From Himantopus leucocephalus (Eukaryota > Chordata > Aves > Charadriiformes > Recurvirostridae), in assembly GCA_003993805.1 (NCBI GenBank), contig RSEF01000001.1, positions 204,802,556-204,866,555 of the forward strand: a stretch of 64,000 bases of DNA, given 5' to 3'. Shown here in pieces: positions 37,511 through 48,424 of the stretch. The translations under genes and the position numbers were made by a program. The notes under the pieces were generated by a model, which saw only the letters and a program-made list of their open reading frames with translations, was not told the DNA's origin and did no database searches. Positions within the stretch are counted from its first letter, which is position 1. Each line of letters opens with the position of its first letter.

Positions 37511-39279
37511 CTATGATGATTTGATTAGGCCTGTGAAATACAAGAAGAAACAAAAATGAGATGAATAGAGAGTAACAAAAAGGGAATTACAACAGGTAAA
37601 AATTCCTGTTAATTGAAAGTGTTTAAAAGTCCCTGTTAAACAGCTGATGTTTTGGTGTGGGCCTTGGGAACAGAGCACACGTATAGCAGAAGTCCTCCTC
37701 AGCACAGCTGTTGTCTCCTCTTATCTCTTGCAGTAAATAATAGAGGCTAAAACAAAAAATCCCTTTTCGGTGTTCTTCAAAACTCTTCCATCCTTGGAGA
37801 AATTATTCAGAAGCATCAACTAATGAGTGTTGTCAAATGCTGAGCTGCTCTTCCTTGATCTCGAGGTGAATCACTCATTTTGCTGGCAGGTTCAGAAAGG
37901 CCTCAGTTCAAAAAGGCCTCACAAATCTTATATTGCCTCAGCTGAAGGCCATGTTCTGCCACTTCTCAGCATCGCTGGTGCCAGCTGCACCACGGGTAAG
38001 GCTGTTTGCTAAAGATTTCTCTTGAGTATTTACAGAATAATCAAATGAAAAAAACTTCCATTGCCACTAGTAAATCTTCTTATGCTCATGTTTGGAGTAA
38101 TGTTTTCTGGGTGGTCTGTTTTAGTTCAAATAATGAATGATAAAGGGCTGTGAAAAGTCCCAATGTAAGAAGTTTTTAAGTTGGCATGTCCTTTTTGCAC
38201 TGCCATGTTTTTTTGATGACTGGACTAAACTGTTCCTCCTTCTTATGGCCAGACAACAAGAATTTCTTATCCAAAGGGACACTGTATGCCAAATGTGAGA
38301 AAGGGCAGGGCAGCTGGGAATGGGCTTATTTTTGTAACTTTTCTTAAAGGACACAGAGTGGCAGTCAATGCTGTACTTTTTCTTTTACATTAAATAAAGA
38401 AAGAGTCATAAACAAAATCCTAAGATGCATTTAAATTACAAAAATGCTGTTTAAGTAGTTCCTGAGATAGGAACTCTGCAAGGTCCTATCTCTAATGGCA
38501 GAGCAGGGGGCTCAGGAGCTCCAGGAGGAGCAAGCAGTGGTTAGGAGCAGTGTTCCCCAACCACCTGCCAAAAACCTCCGAACGTGACCAGGTCCTGTTC
38601 TTGGGGCACTCTGCTTTTACACAGTACCCTGCACCAAGCGTATTCTGATGCATCATGCTGTTCAAGTCACACTGTATGCTTGCAGGGTGAGTAGCAATAA
38701 TTAAATAGTAGAGGAGTGCTTATCACACAAAATGACTCGCTTGGGCAATCCAGAAATAACTACTGGAAGGGTTTTAGGAGCATATCATACTCAATAACTT
38801 TCATATCCCTATCAGTAAAATTCATTATGACTGACTCCATACTCAGAAGAAATGTAATTTTTCCACACCTATACTTCTGTCAGTGAAAAAGGAGGCATAC
38901 TATTTAGAATATGCATTTAAAAAAGCACAGGCATGTGGATATAAAAGCAGAAAGTCTAACATGCAAAAACGAATTTCAGCTAGGACACGGGAAAAAAAGC
39001 AATAAATGTTTCTAGAAATATTCTAGAGGACAAAGAACAGTACAGGTCCTATGGAACAGGAAAGGAGAGCAAGACAGACATGGTGTAAAGAAGTCTAAAA
39101 TATTTATTTTTTTATTCTGCTTAACTTTAGTGAGGAGATGGAGCTCAGGAAAAGTATAGGAAGAGGACATGTTAAAGAGAAAATAGATGTATTCAAACTG
39201 GTAAGGCCTGATAAATAGTCCTGTATAACCTCTGAACCATTGGTGAGTCTCTGCAGTAACATGAAAGAATGTAAACATG
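37511..39279. other. non-coding stretch
   Basis: No gene is firmly supported. One 106-nt open segment (37890-37995, plus) lies between GCTGGCAG and GTAAGG and reads VQKGLSSKRPHKSY at its start. It includes a doubled AAGGCCTCA and is not recognisable, so I leave it as a weak exon candidate. Confidence 0.35.
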
Positions 39280-40215
39280 GTTCTCCTGAAAAAATCAGGA
39301 AGTTATAATCAATTCCTTATAACAGCTCGTGGAAAGGTTCTGAATTTATTTATTAAATAAACAATAAATAAGTTGTAGGAGGATCCTAAAGAGTTAAAAT
39401 AGCCAACATAGGCATGCCAAGAATAAGCCGTGTCAAATCAATCTCAATTCCTTCTCTGAGAGCATTTGATTTAGTGAATAAGACGAAAGCAGTATATGGG
39501 ATGCCTCACTAGACAGACTTATCCCACACAGGTCTCCTGCAAAGCTGAGGAAATAAGCCTAGAATTGTCAACCTAAACTGATTGAGCAGCTGTTTGAAAT
39601 GCTGCTTTCAAAAACTTCAGAGGCTTTCAAAGGCAGCAGCGGTTTGCTGGTTAGGTGTGGTTGCAAGTGTAGTCTTACAGGAGCGGGGAGGTGGAGAGCG
39701 TTTTTTGCTAACATCTTGGCTTGGAGTATAAAGAAGGAATGGATACATTTGGTACAGACATTGCAAGCAGTCTGAAGGACATGATCACATTTTAAAGTGA
39801 CCTTAATAAATTAGACAGATGATCCAAAATCAGTGAGATGATGAATACAGTTAATATCTGAATGTTACATTTATTTCTAAGAAGGGGAAATATAAAAGGC
39901 CATGGGGCAGCAACACAGCAGAAAAAGAGAATAGGTGTCATGTGAAATGAGTCAGCAATGTGAAAGTGATGCAGAAACAGCAAATTTTGTTCTGGGAAGC
40001 ACTATCAGGCTGCTGTAAGGAAGATGAAATAGGCAGCTACTCTGTTCAGCGAGGCTTTGGTGGATACTCAGGGTCTGTCCTGGTACCCAAGGCACAGTAC
40101 ACTGGAGCAGTTGCATTTTGTGAATGACTGAGACAAATTGAAGAGAATCTGGAAGAGATCAACAAGAATGAGAAGGTATGACCTCTAAGGCTGAGGAGGA
40201 TTTGACATCAGTCTT
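39280..40215 (+). mobile_element. ancient CR1/L3-type LINE fossil, ORF2 region
   Basis: Several sense-strand landmarks of old amniote CR1-like ORF2 appear in the right order. These are GCTCGTGGAAAGGTTCTG near 39326; GCCGTGTCAAATCAATCTCA near 39428; a GTGAATAAGACGAAAGCAGT stretch near 39475 before the reverse-transcriptase core; GTGACCTTAATAAATTAGAC near 39797; GTCAGCAATGTGAAAGTGAT near 39951; and GAAGAGATCAACAAGAATGA near 40150. Every part is broken by stops and indels. A long piece between the reverse-transcriptase core and the C-terminal region is hard to follow and may be deleted or too diverged. The 5' limit is uncertain. Confidence 0.6.
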
Positions 40216-42039
40216 CTAACATTGCTCTAAGTTCATTTGTGGCTGTTTGGTGGATTTTTTATTTTAACTGTTATGCTATTGAAGCATTGGCAGAAGCTAC
40301 CCAGCATAACATGGAACCATGTTCTTCAAAACAAGTCAAAGAAAGCCCTGCCAGGGATAGTTTATATATGTTAGATACAGGAGTTCGGATTATGCAGTTC
40401 CCTGAGGTCCCTTCCAGGCATACTTTTCTGTCACTCTTTGAGCAAACAGCATCCCATGAAACCCTCACCTGTGAAAATGAATATTCCCTTGAAAAGGAAA
40501 AAAGGAGGTAGTTTGGTAACAAAAAAAAACCCCAAACAAACACAAACCCATCAAGAAACACTGTTTTCCAAAATTCATGACAAAGATAACCACTGTTTTG
40601 TCTGCTTTGCCCATTACGTGTTTATGTTTACTGAGTGTAATCTATAGTAAATATGACTTTATGGGGAAGATCTACTTTGTGAATTTTGAATTGAACTGGC
40701 TGCACTCTGCCTGGTTTAAAATAATGCATATTCAGATTTCCCTTTTCCAGACACCAAATTTCACTGGATGTAAGGGAAAAACATGTGACATTAGTAAACA
40801 GGATTGGGGACATTCAGAATTCATTGGTCTAATTTTTATTTTTTTTTTATTTTGCATGAGCATCCATTGAAGAAGGAGCCATACCCAAACTGCTGAGCAA
40901 ATGTAGACCTTTCTCCACATTGCAGCATTTTCCATTCACAAATTAATTGCCTTCCTGCTTTGCTGTCTGGTAATGGTGTCAACTGGTGTTTAGTAAAACA
41001 AGATGAAACTATGACATAGAGTCTATAATTTAATCACAAAGAAATGTGAGACATTAATGATTTGGAGTTTCTAAACAAAATCTCAGAAACACCAATGGTG
41101 TTTAGGTTCATTTCAGATGTTCTGAACCTGTGAGATTTGGATGGGCTTAATTTTTTTTTCCCTAAAGTGATTTGTAATGAGAACTGCTAAATTTCAAGAG
41201 CATCTAATTTGCTGTCTGATCTTTATTGGAAGTTTTACCATATTTTGAACTGATTTATTAAAGTTTTTCTCTAGAAGTGCACACATACCGAAACTCCATG
41301 GTTGAAAAAACCACATAAATTTGTGGAACCTTTAAAAAATCAGTAGCTGCATGTCATAGGATTTAACACAATGCCCTAACTGATATGCAGTGCAAGCCAG
41401 AAACTGTCTTCTAGAAATTCAAATATCAAATAAAACTATCACTGGACACTTAAACCAGCATTACTTCTCTTGCCCATGGTAAAAGACTGCTGTGGCTGGA
41501 TTTCTCAGCCAGATAGCATATTTTCATTTCTCATGCCTTATTCAGGATCTTAAAAAGAATGAATTAGAGCTATAGAAAATTGCTTAAGGGAATTAGCTTG
41601 TAAACTTCTGTCCATTCAATCTTCATTCTCCGTTGTCAGCATGAAGATAGACATTAGTCCTTCTGAGTGGATATAAAAATAATTCACCAATTGCAAATTG
41701 CTCTGAGAAAAGAAGAAAAGAAAAACTGAAAATCTAAATAAAGCGCTGCCACCAGAGTGAATTAATGTTACACTTTTCCTAGGCCATGATCCCTTTCTGG
41801 ACGTGACTGACAGGGAAAACCTGCGTTCAGGGGTTGAAGACGTGTCTGCCCCATGATGTGGCAATTCAAGATCAGTATGCAATCTGCTAAGATACTAAGT
41901 TTGCAGAATTCTTAAGTAAAAAAAAAATGTTCAAAGGCCACTATATGTTTCTTTGTTTCTTTTTCTTTGTTCTGTGTCATGAAATCTATAGACTGTATTT
42001 TGGTAGAATAAGGGTGGGTCATTTCAGTGTACTGAAGAC
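40216..42039. other. non-coding stretch
   Basis: No gene or named repeat recognised between the ancient LINE fossil and the younger CR1 copy. Confidence 0.4.
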
Positions 42040-43711
42040 TCCTTTTATGTTTCCTGCCTCAGTCTTCACTGGTAACTTCTCTCCCCACACCTCTCCAGTG
42101 GATGGCCCACAAGGCAGGGACTGGGGGAGCAAAGTGCCTCCCGCTGTAAGAGAAGATCAGGTTTGTGACCACCTGAGGAACATGAACATAAATAAGTCTA
42201 TGGGACCCAATGAGATGCATCCCAGAGTTCTGAGGGAATTGGCTGATGTAGTTGCCAAGCCACTCTCCATGATAGTTGAAAAGTCACGGCAGTCAGGTGA
42301 AGTCCCTGGTGACTGGAAAAAAGGAAACATTGCAGCCATTTTTAAAAAGGGTAGCAAGGAGGATCTTGGGAACTACCGACCTATCAGCCTGACCTCTGTG
42401 CCTGGGAAGATCATGGAACAGATCCTCCCAGAAGCTATGCTAAGGCACATGCAGGACAGGGAGGTGATATGAGACAGCCAGCATGTCTTCACCAAGGGCA
42501 AGTCCTGCCTGATCAACCTAGTGGCCTTCTATGATGGCCATCAGTGGACATGGGAAGAACTACAGATGTCATCTATCCAGACTTCTGTAAGGCTTTTGAC
42601 ACAATCCCCCACAACATCCTTCTCTCTAAATTGGAGGGATATGGATTTGACTGATGAACTGTTTGGTGTCTGAGGAGTTGGTTGGATAGTCACATCCAGA
42701 GGGTAGTGGTCAACAAGTCAATCTCCAGATGGAGATCAGTGACAAGTGGTGTCCCTCAGGGGTCCGTACTGGGACCAGTACTGTTTAATATCTTCATCAA
42801 TGACATAGACAGTGGAATTGATGCACCCTCAGCAAGTTTGTGGATGATACCAAGCTGAGTGGTGCAGTCGATGGGACGCTATCCAGAGGAACGTGGACAG
42901 GCTAGAGAGGTGGGCCCATGCCAACCTCATGAAGTTCAACAAGGCCAAGTGCAAGGTCCTACATCTGGGTCGGGGCAATCCCAACCACAAATACAAGCTG
43001 GGCAGAGAATGGATTGAGAGCAGCCCTGAGCAGAAGGACTTCAGTGTGCCGGTTGGCGAGAAACTCAACATGACCTGGCAATGTGCACCCGCAGCCCAGA
43101 AGGCGAAACATATCTTGGGCTGCATCAAAAGAAGTGCAGCCAGTAGGCTGAGGGACATCATTCTGCACCTCTACTCTACTCTGGTGAGAGCCCACCTGGA
43201 GTACTGCGTCCAGCTCTGGAGCCCCCAACATAAGAAGGACATGGACCTGTCAGAGCAGGTCCAGAGGAGGACCACAAGATGATCAGAGGGAGGGAACACC
43301 TCTCCTATGAGCATAGGCTGAGAGAGCTGGGATTATTCATCCTGGAGAAGAAAAGGCTCTGGGGAGATCTTATTGTGGCCTTTCAGTACTTAAAGGGGGC
43401 TTATAAGAAAGATGGGGACAAACTTTTTAGCTGGGCCTGTTGCAATAGGCCAAGGGGTAACGGTTTTAAACTAAAAGAGGGAAGATTCAGACTAGACATA
43501 AGGAAGAATTTTTTTTACACTGAGGGTGGTGAAACACTGGCACGGGTTGCCCAGAGAGGTTGCCCTATCCCTGGAAACATTCAGCATCAGGTTGGACGGG
43601 GCTGCGAGCAACCTGCTCTAGTTGAAGATGTCCCTGCTCATTGCAGGGTGGTTGGACTAGATGACCTTTAAAGGTCCCTTCCAACACAAACCATTCTATG
43701 ATTCTATGATA
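42040..43711 (+). mobile_element. CR1 LINE, 5'-truncated, 1.67 kb
   Basis: A long, well-preserved CR1 copy running from within ORF2 to the 3' terminus. The left edge is marked by the conserved GCCTCAGTCTTCACTGG near 42056. The right edge is the octamer tail ATTCTATG twice plus AT at 43693-43710. No poly-A tail or obvious target-site duplication is seen, as is usual for CR1. It is 5'-truncated, the common product of incomplete reverse transcription. The similarity to avian CR1 consensus features is high enough to place it among the younger insertions here. Confidence 0.95.
42064..43671 (+). pseudogene. CR1 ORF2 remnant (reverse transcriptase to C-terminus), disrupted
   Basis: Encodes the reverse-transcriptase and C-terminal part of the CR1 ORF2 polyprotein; the endonuclease end is missing because of the 5' truncation. 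Landmarks in order: NYRPISLTS (42371-42397), [12 protein letters not shown] from 42580 (motif A with its aspartate), [10 protein letters not shown] from about 42748 (motif B), the catalytic box FVDD at 42837-42848, where CR1 usually has FADD, and [11 protein letters not shown] near 43195. It is clearly dead. A TGA at 42470-42472 stands where CR1 has an arginine codon (a CpG-decay type change). More stops follow near 42652, and one or more single-base indels shift the frame around 42830 just before the FVDD box. The C-terminal region is split over two frames that overlap at 43279-43282. Confidence 0.9.
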
Positions 43712-44102
43712 ATAGCTGACATATATGTTGAATAACATAGATTCAGATAAGTATCTCTATTGAAGTCCACAGAATTGTTTTTGACTGGGGAGATGGGAGT
43801 GGAAAAAAATGAGGCCATCGAGAATAGCAAAGTTAACCTTAAATGTTTGTAAAAGCCAAATGCAAAAATTTACTTGGTGACTCCCAGACATGAACAGTTG
43901 CATTTATATACATATACACGTGTGTACCCCCATGTATGTACACACGTATTTAGTTTTATATCTATATAAAAGTCTGGCTTAGCTTTTATAAGCAGTAATA
44001 GTCACGAGTGCTGAAATCAGTGTTTATCCTGAAGTCCAGCTCTCTAAATTTTTTTCTGTTATTTATATTATGTCCCTAGGAACAAATTGATTCCAAATAT
44101 AT
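43712..44102. other. short spacer between two CR1 copies
   Basis: Non-coding. Contains an AT-rich stretch and the inverted repeat at 43918-43947. Confidence 0.4.
43918..43947. repeat. inverted repeat, 10-bp arms
   Basis: ACGTGTGTAC, a 10-base spacer, then GTACACACGT. The arms are alternating purine-pyrimidine and set in TATA-rich surroundings, so the locus could form a cruciform or Z-type structure. No gene context suggests a function. Confidence 0.6.
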
Positions 44103-44262
44103 ATCACAGAATGGTTGAGGCACCTATGAAGCTCATCTGGTCCAACTTCCCTACTCAAGCAGGGCCACCTAGAGCCAGTTGCCAGGACAATGTTGAGATA
44201 GCTTTTAAATACCTCCAAGGAGGGAGACTCCACAATATATGCATGAAAATACAGTGCCAGAT
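44103..44262 (-). mobile_element. CR1 LINE 3' fragment
   Basis: Begins ATCACAGAATGGTTGAGG, the reverse complement of a CR1 3' terminus, followed by antisense CR1 text (CAAGCAGGGCCACCTAGAG, CCTCCAAGGAGGGAGACTCC). The minus-strand translation contains VESPSLEVFKSYL, the CR1 ORF2 C-terminus. The right end is approximate. It lies only about 390 bp downstream of the large plus-strand CR1 but in the opposite orientation and is more diverged, so it is a separate, older insertion. Confidence 0.85.
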
Positions 44263-46078
44263 CTAACACAGTGCTAGGGGCTTGACTTCTGAGCAGGTCT
44301 TAGAAGCCAACTAGGCAAGGCATATACACAAGGTCCATTGAAAAGCACAGATACATTTCGTTTTCCCTTAGTTTTCCTTTTTTACATTTTTCTGGAGCAT
44401 TCTTTCTTTGCACCTAGTTTAGTTGTTCAAGCTGTTTCATTGCAAAGCTTCACCTCTACAGCTTCCAGGGTCTCTTCTGAGCAGCAGCAAGAGAATTAAA
44501 AATTGGAGGCAAATAAAAGGTGATAATATAGTCAACTGTCATGTCATGTTATCATATTGCAGAAATGCTCAGAGGCAAATAGGAAATGGGTTACAACCAG
44601 ATCAAATATAAGTGTATGAGATTGAGAATGTTTCCAGAAGGAAACACTGGCTTACGAGGTTAATGGAAATGTTTTCAAACCTCCTGCACTGAGGTAAACT
44701 AGCATAGCTCAGCTGAAGTTGGTGAGGATCTGGCCCACATTCTGCATTATTCTTCAGGATTTATAGTACATGATAATAAAATAAATGATCTGTTCTAGCA
44801 CATACACAGGCATGTCATGCATTGGGCATGTGTGACAGAAAAAACAAGTAGTTTCATTCTTGCATTTGTATCAGAGATCAATGTTGAACAATTACCCATT
44901 CTCAAAAATGTCTTTTATGTCTCATAAGATCTAAATATGTATTTTACTTGCCTTTTTTTGTGGTACTATGATAAATACAATAACCTGAATAATTGGCCTT
45001 TATTTATGTATTTGCAGTTAACTACAGAAACTCTATATGCCCGTGAGATGAGGAAAATAAATAGTTCTGTGAGCAGAGAACCAAAACAAGCTAATTTCTT
45101 ATAGTTTTCTGTCAGAGAGATAGCAGCCATCCTACTGGATGTGCAAAGGGTGCTGTGTTTCTGGGCTGAGCTGCACAGCACGGTGGCACTCTGACTCCCA
45201 CATCCCGGTGACGCGCAGCATGGACCAGCCAGTTGCTCCACAGATTTCTACAGAAAGGGAGCCAGAATGTGAGGGTTGGGTGAGGAGTTCACTCCAGCAA
45301 GTCCCACCACTGGATGGGCAAGCAGCAGGACCCCAGCTCACACCAGTGTGGTCCAGCATAAGGATCTGGGTGTATATATAGTTACTTGTCTGAAGACCTT
45401 TTTAATAAGGCATGTGTTTTTACCATTGCCTTTCCTCCTGTAAAGGCAATAAGAAGGTCTCTCTCTGCTGCCTGGAACCTCTATTTGTGTGGAGTGTGTA
45501 AGGATTTAATAGGTATGAATTATCTCTCAAATTTGACTGAAATTGGCCACCTGTGTAAAATTGCTTTAGGCTTCTATGTCAGAGGGGTAAAAAAAGAAGT
45601 TTGCCAGATGGGGCTTGCATTTGGAGACTTCTGGTCAAAGCCAAGATCTTAAACTTCACTGAACTGGATACATAGTTGATCCACTCAGCAATGGTAATAT
45701 GCTTAAAATACAAATGCAAGGAAAAAAATCCCTTGTTCCAGTCTCCAAGCTTTGCATTACATGAATGTCAGTACTGCATTGGAAAGATAGAGCATGAATT
45801 TCAAATTTGCCATAGTCCTGAATGTGTCTGCATCTCCCACAGAAGCAAGTGTGGAGAAACCAAGAATTAGTCTGTATTTGTTAAGATTAGGTCTAAAGGT
45901 GCATTTTAGCCATAAAGTGACTGTTCTTCTCACATAACTTCAGGCTCATAGAAGATAAATTGTCTAATCTGAAGTAATTGTCTATGCAAACTCTGCACTT
46001 CAGAGAGGGGCCTGGAGATGGCCACCTTCAAAGCACTGTTTTTCCTGTCTCCATTGTACTCTTATTTCACGTTTGTAG
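44263..46078. other. non-coding stretch
   Basis: No gene or named repeat recognised. Confidence 0.4.
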
Positions 46079-46117
46079 GAATCACCTGCTCGAGATGCTG
46101 GTTTCTGTGTAATTCAG
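46079..46117 (+). other. candidate 39-nt micro-exon
   Basis: A strong acceptor (CTCTTATTTCACGTTTGTAG) precedes the segment and a good donor (AATTCAG then GTAATC) follows. The length is exactly 13 codons; phase 0 reads ESPARDAGFCVIQ. A second frame (ITCSRCWFLCNS) is also open, while the third stops. In-frame micro-exons of this size are common in vertebrate neuronal genes, but I cannot link this one to a known protein. Confidence 0.25.
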
Positions 46118-46600
46118 GTAATCGCTGAAAACCTTGAAGATGGGGTTTAGGTGCATTTGAAGAAAGGCTGTCACTGACCACATTTAGTCTGCTAAAGATG
46201 TAGACAGGAATTTACAGTATGAACAGGAGATTAAAAACATGAATATTTCTGTAATCGTTCAGATAACACCAGGAACATAGAAGAAGAGGAACATCATGTT
46301 CTAGGCACAGTCTAGGCTACACAACCTTCTCTGTAGAAGTGCAGAAACAGCCTCAGAAAGGGCAGGGTGCCATGCACCTCCTTTAAAAAAAAATTATGCT
46401 TGAGAAGAAGTGTCTTGAATGGGTCAAATTACTTAATCTGAAGTGGACCACTGAACCAGCCATCTAATAAGATGAAGTTCTGGATCTGCTGGTCAGATAC
46501 TGGTGAAGGTGGTTATCTAGCTCATATCACATGAACAGGGGTTGTGTATTATATTGAGATGATGTTTGAAGTGCAAAGCAGCTCAACACCCAGGTGCGGT
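46118..46600. other. non-coding stretch
   Basis: No gene or named repeat recognised. Confidence 0.35.
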
Positions 46601-46644
46601 GGATTTACCAGAGTTTATTATCCACATTCCATTAAATGACATCT
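46601..46644. repeat. dispersed direct repeat, copy 1
   Basis: 44-bp segment that matches 47237-47280 without gaps at 37 of 44 positions; the last 26 positions differ at only one base. The family is unknown. Confidence 0.7.
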
Positions 46645-47236
46645 GTGAAGTAACATAGTGCCTGGCATTTGGAGTTTAAGTGAACATACAGCTGCATTAA
46701 CCTCTTTAAAAAGAAATTAATAATAATGATATTCTGTCCTGACAGTTTACTGCTAGGCTGAAGGCAAAAGTACAACAAGAATTGTTTTGCAAAAAACTGA
46801 TCATATTTTATAACTAAAGTGGAAATTCCAATAAAAACTGTACGAAAAAAGTGCAGAAAAATAATGGGAAGCAAAAGTGAAGATGGTAGAAGATACTTCC
46901 ATGAAACAGACTGAGACCTCCAAGGACAGGAATAGGAATAAAATGGAAATTAACATCCTGGGAAAAAAACAAGCTGCATTACTTTTGGTAAAGGAATTCC
47001 TATCATCCCAGGATATAAAAAACATGGCTTAAGAGGGTCTCTCTGATAGTCTCCACACAAGAACTATTTTCATTGGGAAACTTCTTTTTGGCAACAGCAG
47101 TCCCCTTGAAAGTACAAGGATTTGCCTTGGGAGTCCACAGGCTCCTCCGCCTGACAGATTGACAGCTCCAAAGAGGAGAGTGGGATAGTGTTTATAACGG
47201 GACATAGTGGAATGCAGCTCTATCCAAAAATGCTAT

Positions 47237-47280
47237 GGATTTACATACATTTAATATCCACATTCCATTAAGTGACATCT
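47237..47280. repeat. dispersed direct repeat, copy 2
   Basis: Second copy of the 44-bp segment, 636 bp downstream of the first in the same orientation. It includes the shared core TATCCACATTCCATTAA. Confidence 0.7.
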
Positions 47281-48371
47281 AAAACCCAGGGAGAGACTTT
47301 ACTTAAAAAGAAAAGAGACACTGGATGATTCAGAGGCTTAGTAATGGAATACAGAGCCATTCACCTCTAGGTCAACCGTCTGAGTTCAGCTCGAGTTATT
47401 ATTGACCAAACATTTATACTAACTGCAGGCTGTGTGGAATATCAATGGCTTTATGGCTCTGCTAGATATATTATTTGTCCATGTCTGAGGTGTCCATATG
47501 GCAAAAATCACCTCAGTCTCCCTTTATAGTCAGGGAAAAACAGGTACTTTTAAGGCATAAATCATCTGGAAGATGTCTTCTTTAGGATGAGATTAATTGC
47601 ACCCTAGAAGTATCTATTTCTCTCTGTTGACTACAAAGGGAGCACAGGGTGACTTGCTCCTATGTAGATGTTTATACTGCAGGAGTCTAAATTTGGATAA
47701 GATGAATACCACACTAAGTGATTTCTCTATAGTCACCCAGAAGGCTGCGGTAGGTCGGCAACTGAGCATAGGTATTGTGGATTCACCCGCGGAGAAATGC
47801 TAGCTTGTATCTGCCTTTGGTCACCTGAATCTCACCCTTACTGTGTCTTAGTGTCCTCTGGGAAATAATCAGCAACCTTGCTTACTCCTTATGGGAGAGA
47901 TGAACCAATCTAGGAGGAGGCACACCTTCCTACTAACAATGCCCTTTTTCTTAACACCTGTCACCAAAATTTGTTAGTGATAGTGTGTGCGGTCTCCAGA
48001 AAGGCTGTGGGCTGGACGTGTGTCCTTGAATTTCCATTGTGTCTTTTCCTTTGCTTAAGAACCTGTGTTCAGTTGGGTGCTCTCTGCTGCTCTACCAGAA
48101 TTTCTGCCTGGAATATGTCAAAATACATTAAGTTGGCACTTCCAGTTTTAGTCTGTGAATGGGTAAATTACTTCCTCTTGCAGCTTTTTTACAAGACTTT
48201 GCTGAGTGACTTGAAATAAGTGCAGATTGTGTAAGCCTCTGCCAAGACGTTTAATAATATTAGTACTAAATAATAACGATAGCATCATTCTCAAGGAAGT
48301 ACATGAAGTGGCAGGTTAAGACAGTATGCAGATCATGACATGCGTGAATTAACCAGCTTTCTTTGCTCTAG
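47281..48371. other. non-coding stretch
   Basis: No gene or named repeat recognised. Confidence 0.35.
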
Positions 48372-48424
48372 AAACATTGGCTCCGTTGTAAGTGACAATA
48401 AAACCAGAGGAAAGTCTTCTGCAG
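48372..48424 (+). other. candidate 53-nt exon
   Basis: A strong acceptor (CCAGCTTTCTTTGCTCTAG) and a near-perfect donor (TCTGCAG then GTAAGC) bound the segment. Only one frame is open, reading NIGSVVSDNKTRGKSSA, with one base at each end belonging to split codons. An internal GTAAGT at 48388 offers an alternative donor. It is unrecognised and may equally be an exon of a non-coding RNA or chance. Confidence 0.25.

Noticed and set aside
36834..37553. 239-codon minus-strand frame, the longest in the window
   Set aside because: It covers a GC-rich patch where frames on both strands are open. The product has no domain, is proline/serine/histidine-rich, and lacks splice or conservation support.
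37890..37995. 106-nt open segment between GGCAG and GTAAGG
   Set aside because: Splice sites are acceptable, but the length is not a multiple of three, the peptide is unrecognisable and it contains a small internal repeat. Kept only as a weak note.
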